10,176 nt of DNA. It comes from Lachnospiraceae bacterium. Lineage in GTDB: Bacteria > Bacillota > Clostridia > Lachnospirales > Lachnospiraceae. Below, in pieces: positions 5,368 through 10,176 of the stretch; positions within the stretch are counted from its first letter, which is position 1; each line of letters opens with the position of its first letter. The translations under genes were made by a program, and so were the position numbers. Location: assembly GCA_902363675.1 (NCBI GenBank), contig CABJAV010000051.1:1-10176 (forward strand), written 5' to 3'. The notes under the pieces are model-generated. The model worked only from the letters and a program-made list of their open reading frames with translations. It made no database searches and was not told the origin of the DNA.

Positions 5368-5793
5368 ATGTCAGAATGGATCAGGATCAGAGTAAAGGAT
5401 TTTTATAAAGATGCAGTTGGAGAGCTGGAATACACCTATGTGACCAGAGAAGTCTACGAGGCACTTGCCGATACGTTCCGCAAAGAAGCCCACGCACAGG
5501 AAATGCGGGATATCAGACATACGACCAAGGACGGATATACAGAAGGAGAAACGGAAGATCTGGTGGAGCTGACCGGGGAATCGGTAGAGGATACGGTCAT
5601 CCGGCAGATGGAAATAGAAACCCTGCAGAAAGCAATGCAGTCACTCACCCCGGTGCAGAGAGAGCGGCTGCATTTTTATTTTTTTGAGGGCATGACATAC
5701 CGGCAGATTGCAGCGAAAGAAGGGGTTGGAGAGAAGAACATCCGGGAGAGCATAAACGGTGCGGTAAAGAAAATAAAAAAATTTTTTGATTAA
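5368..5793 (+). CDS. Sigma-70-like factor, region 4 type, of a mobile element
   Basis: A 141-residue protein with ATG 5368 placed 8 nt after GGAGG (5355-5359). The C-terminal ~55 residues (86-140) are a sigma region 4 helix-turn-helix: LQKAMQSLTPVQRERL, then FFEGMTYRQIAAKEGVGEKNIRESI and a lysine-rich end. The N-terminal half (1-80) is charged and has no clear region 2, so it is much shorter than a housekeeping sigma factor. Such small sigma-like proteins are common on conjugative and integrative elements of Firmicutes. Whether it directs polymerase alone or acts as an accessory factor is not decided. It lies just after the quorum-controlled transcript, and its translation start is masked by a hairpin. 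Confidence 0.87.
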   Translation: MSEWIRIRVKDFYKDAVGELEYTYVTREVYEALADTFRKEAHAQEMRDIRHTTKDGYTEGETEDLVELTGESVEDTVIRQMEIETLQKAMQSLTPVQRERLHFYFFEGMTYRQIAAKEGVGEKNIRESINGAVKKIKKFFD

Positions 5794-5796
5794 TAC

Positions 5797-6385
5797 CCCC
5801 TCAAAACGTGTTTTTCTGTGAGTACCTTATGAGAGGAATTTTTTCTGGACAGATGGTCTCTTCCGGGAATCCTCTCATGTCTCGTGTGTGGATACGACAC
5901 AGGCAGACAAAACGCACCTTGAAAAATGCCGGAGAGGAATACAGGACTCCGAGCGCAGGATGGAATCACGCCATATCCTGCCAGCCATATCCAGCAGTTC
6001 AGATACGTTAGCCGTTTCATGAGCCGTAACCGGGGCGCAGTGACACTCCTGCAGCAATCGGGCAGATGTTCTTTCTGCCAGCCATGCTGTGAAAAAGATC
6101 GCATCTAAGGAGCCGAGCGGGAAAGCCGGGGTACAGCCTGTCTGTGGTGGACAGGCGCGAAGAGGGGAATGGCCTATAATGATACACCTTGAGATTAGCC
6201 AGCACGCAGTGGTGGAGGTGAGATACCTGTGATGTCTGCCTGTCCGAGTGGCAGGGACCAAAGACAGTCTGGACTGACTGCCCATGAAATGCCGGCTTTG
6301 GGATTTTTTCTTCTCTGTTTTGGCGGCGTTTTGGTTCCGGGGAGTAGTGACGAATAGGGACAGACACTTTTTATTTATGAAGTGA
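5797..6385 (+). ncRNA. Gene-free, hairpin-rich stretch; candidate large structured RNA
   Basis: About 590 bp without a convincing gene: the open frames on both strands lack ribosome binding sites and recognisable motifs. Many local stems are visible: ATGAGAGGA/TCCTCTCAT (5829-5837 with 5870-5878), CGGAG/CTCCG (5930-5951), GCAGGAT/ATCCTGC (5956-5982), GGCAGA/TCTGCC (6061-6079), GCCTGTC/GACAGGC (6136-6156) and a TGTCT/AGACA stem enclosing CCTG/CAGG near 6234-6266. GAAA-type loop sequences also occur, for example GCGGGAAAGCC. A T-run at 6304-6309 after a weak CCCA/TGGG stem may end it. This density suggests a folded RNA, but an origin of transfer or recombination region is also possible. The strand is assumed from the neighbours. 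Confidence 0.45.
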
Positions 6386-6391
6386 AGGATT

Positions 6392-6502
6392 ATGGCAGTA
6401 AGACTTAATTACAGAAACCATGCGGCGGAGGGGAACTTCCGCCGTATTCTTGTGGAGTTAAGAAAAGCTGAAAAATGGGGAATGGAGGAAAACAGGAGAT
6501 GA
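6392..6502 (+). CDS. Small basic protein, 36 residues
   Basis: ATG 6392 to TGA 6502 encodes MAVRLNYRNHAAEGNFRR followed by a helical tail ending KWGMEENRR. AAGGA (6385-6389) precedes it very closely, so initiation may be weak. Its stop overlaps the next start as ATGA (6499-6502), typical of translational coupling, and this is the main support for it being real. An internal GCGGCGGAGG / CTTCCGCCGT stretch (6422-6445) forms a hairpin in the message. The family is not recognised. Confidence 0.55.
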   Translation: MAVRLNYRNHAAEGNFRRILVELRKAEKWGMEENRR

Positions 6503-6894
6503 AGAAAGAAGATACCGAAATGATGTTAAGGATTTTTGAAACGGAGAGGGCAGGATATGCCTATCTTTATCCGAGTGATGGAGGGGAGCGGAAAGAGGAC
6601 TATATCTCGACCACGGCAGAAAATATCGCAAATTATATCGGCAGCCACATGTTTGAAGCCGAAAAGATCGTCATCACAGATATGTGTGACAGGCTGATAT
6701 TAGATACCTGCGGCTATTTTATCAATAGCTGTCCCAATCAGGAATTCTGTAAGGAAATCCATCCGTTCTTAATCCCGATCCAGATGGGAGAAAAGGACGC
6801 GGGAGAGGTGCTTTCAGTCAGCAGGGATGTATCGGAACAGTATTTCCGGGAAGAAGATGAGGCTGCAACCATGGCTGAAATCGGGATGATGTAA
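6499..6894 (+). CDS. Unknown 131-residue protein upstream of the recombinases
   Basis: ATG 6499 is preferred to the in-frame ATG 6475 because GGAGG (6484-6488) sits 10 nt upstream and the start overlaps the previous stop as ATGA. The protein is acidic and soluble, without membrane segments. It has four cysteines (C63, C71, C78, C84) in the middle, in DMCDRLILDTCGYF and NSCPNQEFCKE, which might bind a metal, but the spacing fits no motif I know. The C-terminus is a run of acidic residues ending in MAEIGMM. It probably belongs to the small accessory genes carried with the recombinase module. No function can be assigned. Confidence 0.72.
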   Translation: MKKEDTEMMLRIFETERAGYAYLYPSDGGERKEDYISTTAENIANYIGSHMFEAEKIVITDMCDRLILDTCGYFINSCPNQEFCKEIHPFLIPIQMGEKDAGEVLSVSRDVSEQYFREEDEAATMAEIGMM

Positions 6895-6975
6895 AGGTGT
6901 TTCTTCTGGGCAAAAGTGTTTGGCTTGGGAGAATGAATTTAACGTTCTTAAATTGCGGGAGGAAAAAGGGAAAAG

Positions 6976-7134
6976 ATGATGGAAGGCGGAGCGAATGAGG
7001 TGCGGTATAAGATTGCCGAATTTCTCTTAAAAAGGATGCATGAAGATAAGCTGTTAACCGAGGAAGAATGGGAAAAAATCCGGGTTTTGAATGTCAAGAC
7101 TTTCTCCCCGGAATTAGCAAAAGTATATCTGTAA
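6976..7134 (+). CDS. Small 52-residue SHOCT-like protein
   Basis: ATG 6976, with AAGGG (6966-6970) 5 nt before it and a further GGGAGG upstream, encodes 52 residues ending at TAA 7134. The pattern FLLKRMHEDKLLTEEEWEKI resembles the short amphipathic SHOCT-type helix pair (a hydrophobic helix, then L-(T/I)-E-E-E-(F/W)), although the C-terminus (VKTFSPELAKVYL) is longer than a pure SHOCT module. It lies 90 bp before the first recombinase and may be co-transcribed. A role in recombination is possible only by position. Confidence 0.6.
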   Translation: MMEGGANEVRYKIAEFLLKRMHEDKLLTEEEWEKIRVLNVKTFSPELAKVYL

Positions 7135-7224
7135 TAACACTGGATATATAAAGGATTATGTGGTAGTGTATGTTGCTGACAGGGAGTGCAAACCCTTGAA
7201 AATACTGGGAAAGGAGAAAAAAGC

Positions 7225-8841
7225 ATGGCAAAAAAAGTGACTGTCATAAAGGCAGCAAAAGCGCAGAAACATACACAGGAAGAACGCAGGCTGAAAGTGT
7301 GCGGATATGCCAGAGTCAGTACCGGCAGTCAGGCACAGGCAACTTCCTATACTGCACAGGTCGAGTACTATACGGAAAAGATCGAGAGCAACCCCCTGTG
7401 GGAGTTTGCAGGGGTGTATGCGGATGAAGGAATCAGCGGAACAAACGTAAAGCACAGGGATGAGTTCCAGATGATGATCGCAGACTGTGAGGATGGGAAC
7501 ATCGACCTGATCCTTACGAAATCCATCACAAGATTTGCAAGAAATACGGTGGAGTGCATCCAGACCATCCGAAAGCTGAAGGAGATTGGCGTTGGAATCT
7601 ACTTTGAAAAAGAGAACATCAACACGCTGTCAGAAAAAAGCGAGCTGTTCATTACCATCCTGGCATCGGTGGCGCAGGGGGAATCAGAAAACATCTCAAG
7701 CAACAACCGCTGGGCGATACAGAAACGCTTTCAGGATGGAACCTATATCATATCCACACCAGCGTATGGCTATGGAAAAGATGAGGATGGAAATTTAGTC
7801 ATCATAGAATCCGAGGCAGAAACCGTAAGGTGGATTTATGAATCCTACCTAAACGGCATGGGAGTGTATGTGATAGCAAAGGCACTGAACCAGAAAGGCA
7901 TTCCGACAATCCGGGGTGCAGAAAAGTGGCAGGACGGGGTGATACAGGATATTCTGAAAAATCCGATTTATGAGGGAGATATGCTGCAGCAGAGAACCTA
8001 TACAGAAACAAGGTTCCCATTTGTCCGCCGGGTAAACAACGGACAGAGAAACCAGTATCTCATCAAGGACAGCCATCCGCCAATCGTCACACATGAGGAG
8101 GCAGAAGCGGTGCGGAACCTGATGGCATACCGGGTGGATGTACTGCACATGAACAAGAGTGACTACACCAAAAGATACCTGTTTTCCGGCAGAATCATCT
8201 GTGGGGAATGCGGAAGAACCTTCCGGCGGCAGAAAATCTACATCGGGAAACCCTATGAGAAAATCATCTGGACGTGCAGCGGACATGTGGAGGATAAAGA
8301 GAGTTGTTGCATGAAAGCCATCCGGGAGGATGTACTGCACCGGGCTTTTACAGACATGTGGAACAAGCTGTACACCAATCAGGGAACGATATTAGAGCCG
8401 CTGTTAAAAGAGCTGACAGAACTTGTGGCAGCAAGGCAGGACAGTGAGGAAATCAGACAACTGGATAAGGAAATCAAAGATATAAGCGGGCAGAGCCAAA
8501 TCCTAAACCAAGTCATGAGGAAAGGATATATGGACTCTGCTCTTTTTATGGAGAGCAGTAGCAAGCTTGGCTGGCAGCTGACGGAATGCAGAAGAAAAAA
8601 GACACTTTTGACCAGAAAGCTGCGGAGGACAAAAGAAATTGTACGGACCGAACAGCTTATCCAACTGATTGCAGAACAGGACGGATTAAGGGAGGAGTTT
8701 GACGAGCAACTGTTTAAAATGACAGCGGAGAAGATCGTGGTCTCCAAAGAACACGACATCACCTTCTGCCTATACAACGGACTGAAACTGACGGAGAGGG
8801 GAGGTGGACAGGATGCAGTGGCACATGCCAATCGGCTATAA
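7225..8841 (+). CDS. Large serine recombinase, first of three
   Basis: A 538-residue site-specific recombinase that would cut and rejoin DNA at the element ends. ATG 7225 is chosen because AAGGAG (7211-7216) precedes it at 8 nt. The N-terminal resolvase domain (about 24-165) carries the nucleophile S32 in GYARVST, and R103 and R106 in KSITRFARNT. The recombinase domain follows (about 178-310, beginning PAYGYGKDEDG), then a zinc ribbon with C326, C329, C351 and C361/C362 (IICGECG... WTCSGH). A coiled-coil region rich in L, K and E (about 385-520) follows. Full length fits large serine integrases. Its end overlaps the next gene by 29 bp. The relation to an attachment site cannot be seen here. 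Confidence 0.95.
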   Translation: MAKKVTVIKAAKAQKHTQEERRLKVCGYARVSTGSQAQATSYTAQVEYYTEKIESNPLWEFAGVYADEGISGTNVKHRDEFQMMIADCEDGNIDLILTKSITRFARNTVECIQTIRKLKEIGVGIYFEKENINTLSEKSELFITILASVAQGESENISSNNRWAIQKRFQDGTYIISTPAYGYGKDEDGNLVIIESEAETVRWIYESYLNGMGVYVIAKALNQKGIPTIRGAEKWQDGVIQDILKNPIYEGDMLQQRTYTETRFPFVRRVNNGQRNQYLIKDSHPPIVTHEEAEAVRNLMAYRVDVLHMNKSDYTKRYLFSGRIICGECGRTFRRQKIYIGKPYEKIIWTCSGHVEDKESCCMKAIREDVLHRAFTDMWNKLYTNQGTILEPLLKELTELVAARQDSEEIRQLDKEIKDISGQSQILNQVMRKGYMDSALFMESSSKLGWQLTECRRKKTLLTRKLRRTKEIVRTEQLIQLIAEQDGLREEFDEQLFKMTAEKIVVSKEHDITFCLYNGLKLTERGGGQDAVAHANRL

Positions 8842-9712
8842 AGTTGTGGATGGAAAAATCACCATCTGCGAAGAGCAAAGAAAGATTGTGGAACAGATAT
8901 TTACAGACTATGACAGCGGAGTGGCGGCAGGCAGGATCGCCCAGAACCTGAAAGGGAGAAACATATGCAATGCAAAAGGGAAAGTGTCCTGGACCCATGC
9001 ATCCATTGGCAGGATACTGGAAAACCCAAGCTACCTTGGCACAGAATACTATCCGCAGCTCATAGGAGAGGAACTGTTTGAGAGAGTCCAGCGCAGACGG
9101 GAAAAGGTGAGGGCAGAGCTTGGAAGGGCAGACCACCGGCCCGGCAGGGATGAAAGAATCCTTTTCGGAGGTGTCATCTGGTGTGCAGAATGCGGGGCAG
9201 TATGCAGCCATATCCAGCCGAACCACAAAAAAGAGCGTGGCGGCACTGCCAAGTGGAAGTGCAGGAACTATGTGACTGGCAGAGCAAAAAACTGCAGGAA
9301 CAGTTTTATTACAGACGGGCAGGCAAAGCAGGTGTGTGTAGAAGCCATCAATGCAGTGATACGAAACAAAGGCCTGCTCCGGGTACAAAGGCAGGAGGAA
9401 AAGCTCAGCCCTCAGTACCGGGTTCTGGAGCGGAACCTGCAGCACATGAAAGAAGAGCAGGAACGCACAGAAACAGACCTGATGAAACTGCTCTATGAAA
9501 GGGCAGAGGAACGATACCGGACGCTGGAGGTCAGGGATGGGGAGTTCCGGACAGAGGAGATCAAAAACATCCTTGCAGGAAAAAAGGAACTGGAAACATT
9601 TGATGAAAACTTATATAGAAAAATAATCGCACGCATCTGGGTGCATGGTGGAAACATGGCAGAAGTAGAGCTTATCAATGGGAGCCGTGTCACAGCCGGA
9701 TACAAGGATTAG
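8813..9712 (+). CDS. Recombinase-like protein lacking the catalytic domain
   Basis: A 299-residue protein. ATG 8813 is preferred to GTG 8804 because GGGAGGTG (8799-8806) lies 6 nt before it, inside the end of the first recombinase. It starts directly at the recombinase domain (MPIGYKVVDGKITICEEQ), with no resolvase domain and no catalytic serine motif upstream in frame, so it should not cut DNA. The zinc ribbon has C124, C127, C150 and C161, followed by a coiled region (185-270). The clean start with its own ribosome binding site argues that this is the normal form, not a broken gene. Such proteins are known beside other large serine recombinases in Firmicutes elements, probably as accessory DNA-binding partners (inference). 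Confidence 0.88.
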   Translation: MQWHMPIGYKVVDGKITICEEQRKIVEQIFTDYDSGVAAGRIAQNLKGRNICNAKGKVSWTHASIGRILENPSYLGTEYYPQLIGEELFERVQRRREKVRAELGRADHRPGRDERILFGGVIWCAECGAVCSHIQPNHKKERGGTAKWKCRNYVTGRAKNCRNSFITDGQAKQVCVEAINAVIRNKGLLRVQRQEEKLSPQYRVLERNLQHMKEEQERTETDLMKLLYERAEERYRTLEVRDGEFRTEEIKNILAGKKELETFDENLYRKIIARIWVHGGNMAEVELINGSRVTAGYKD

Positions 9713-9724
9713 GAGGGAGAGCAG

Positions 9725-10015
9725 ATGGCAGAAACAGCAAAAAAGATCAGCATGATACCTGCCAAGGTGCAGTATGACCGGAATGTGAAACTGTCAGAGA
9801 AGAAAATGAAGGTCGCTGCCTACTGCCGTGTCAGTACGGAACTGGAAGAGCAGGACAGCAGCTATGAGGCACAGGTGGAGTATTATACCAGCAAGATATC
9901 CGAAAATGAAAACTGGAAAAATGCCGGCATCTATGCGGATGACGGAAAGAGCGGAACAAACACCAAAAAGAGGGCAGACTTTAATGCCATGATACAGTGT
10001 TGTTTTGCAAATTAA
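9725..10015 (+). pseudogene. Third serine recombinase, truncated by inserted sequence
   Basis: ATG 9725, with AGGAGGGAG (9711-9719) upstream, opens a 96-residue frame. The resolvase start is intact, with the nucleophile S37 in AAYCRVST and the conserved YADDGKSGTNTKKRADFNAMIQ. After Q91 (9997) homology stops. The first recombinase in this window continues there with the D-C-E-D-G-N-I-D block, whereas this frame reads CCFAN and then TAA. The remainder, including the catalytic arginines, recombinase domain and zinc ribbon, is missing from the window. It may resume beyond the right edge if an insertion sequence lies between. Confidence 0.9.
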
Positions 10016-10118
10016 ATGATGCTCCGGTTGTTACATTAAATGATGCTATTACTGTTTGAAATCGAATCATTTGTCAGATTATTTTCACCTGATTAAGCGG
10101 ATTATATGAGTTTCAAAA

Positions 10119-10148
10119 ATCCTCCCGTCAAACTATTTGAGGGAGGAT
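10119..10148 (-). terminator. Minus-strand terminator of the gene at the right edge
   Basis: Read on the minus strand, ATCCTCCCTCAAA (10148-10136) pairs with TTTGACGGGAGGAT (10132-10119), one base bulged, loop TAG, followed by TTTTT (10119-10115). It lies 6 bp after the minus-strand stop at 10154. Confidence 0.7.
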
Positions 10149-10153
10149 CTGAA

Positions 10154-10176
10154 TCAGTACTGTCCAAAGCTGCGCA
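10154..10176 (-). CDS. C-terminal tail of a minus-strand gene entering from the right
   Basis: Only seven codons are visible: RSFGQY and then TGA (10156-10154). The frame is supported by the terminator placed just after it. If the element is IS21-like, this would be the end of the ATPase helper gene (istB), but six residues cannot prove that. Confidence 0.35.

Larger units (their letters stand above)
9998..10176 (-). mobile_element. End of an insertion element, possibly IS21 family
   Basis: Recombinase coding stops at 9997, and the following DNA begins TGTTGTTTTGCAAATTAAAT. A 13-bp motif, ATTAAATGATGCT, is repeated at 10011-10023 and 10035-10047 (24 bp apart). Repeated short motifs at an end starting with TG are typical of IS21-family elements. 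A minus-strand gene and its terminator point inward toward this end, as the second gene of such an element would. The transposase genes are not in the window, so the family is a guess. Confidence 0.5.

Noticed and set aside
5156..5395. A GTG-started frame of 79 residues through the region after agrB
   Set aside because: It runs through the terminator at 5236-5283 and the sigma-gene hairpin into the sigma factor, so it is unlikely to be a gene. Only the short frame at 5161-5223 fits within the transcript.
5790..6367. Several overlapping frames of 60-136 codons on both strands in the structured region
   Set aside because: They lack ribosome binding sites and family patterns and contradict each other. 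Stem-forming DNA explains the chance openness.
5797..6385. Group II intron or known riboswitch
   Set aside because: No domain V-like hairpin, no GTGCG-type 5' end and no intron reverse transcriptase are visible. No riboswitch core was recognised by eye.
6936..6954. AATTTAA/TTAAATT inverted repeat before the 52-residue gene
   Set aside because: Seven A-T pairs only, with no T-run. It is too weak to call a terminator or operator.
1..10176. CRISPR array, tRNA or rRNA genes
   Set aside because: No regularly spaced short repeats with unique spacers, and no tRNA arm or rRNA signatures, were seen on either strand.

Overview
The window looks like accessory DNA from a Gram-positive, Clostridia-type gut bacterium, most likely a Lachnospiraceae relative. 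The reasons are strong AGGAGG-type ribosome binding sites, an agr-type peptide quorum-sensing locus in the order regulator-kinase-peptide-AgrB, a small mobile-element sigma factor, and a run of large serine recombinases. This placement is inferred from gene content, not from a marker gene. Nearly all genes are on the + strand.

Region 1-1545 is AT-rich and looks separately acquired. It holds a small two-repeat HTH-type gene broken by an in-frame TGA, a 216-residue protein of unknown function with an N-terminal GEDGPTS motif, and a second, 5'-truncated copy of the HTH gene. The two copies form a 254-bp direct repeat (347-600 and 1292-1545) around the unknown gene.

Region 1546-5285 is a complete agr-like circuit: an XRE regulator behind a hairpin-rich leader, a LytTR response regulator, a GHKL histidine kinase, a 53-residue AgrD-type precursor (4247-4408), and AgrB ending in a strong terminator. 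Two promoters carry the same architecture. Each has a pair of ACTTATTACA-like direct repeats exactly 21 bp apart, then 6 bp, then a -35 box. One lies before agrD (4144-4213). The other lies after agrB (5057-5126) and would drive a short structured transcript of about 150 nt ending at a terminator at 5236-5283. By layout this resembles the staphylococcal P2/P3-RNAIII arrangement: AgrB matures and exports the peptide, the kinase senses it, and the regulator switches on both agrDB and the small transcript. I regard this as the most interesting part of the window.

Region 5286-7134 holds a sigma-70-like factor whose ribosome binding site is buried in a 14-bp hairpin, a stretch of about 590 bp without convincing genes but with many hairpins (a candidate large structured RNA), and three small genes (36, 131 and 52 residues), the first two overlapping by ATGA.

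Region 7225-10176 holds a tandem serine-recombinase set: a full-length enzyme, a protein with no catalytic domain that overlaps it, and a third enzyme cut off after residue 91. The cut coincides with sequence resembling the end of an insertion element, possibly IS21 family, whose minus-strand gene runs off the right edge. The recombinases suggest that the region from the XRE gene onward belongs to an integrative element whose recombination module has been damaged.
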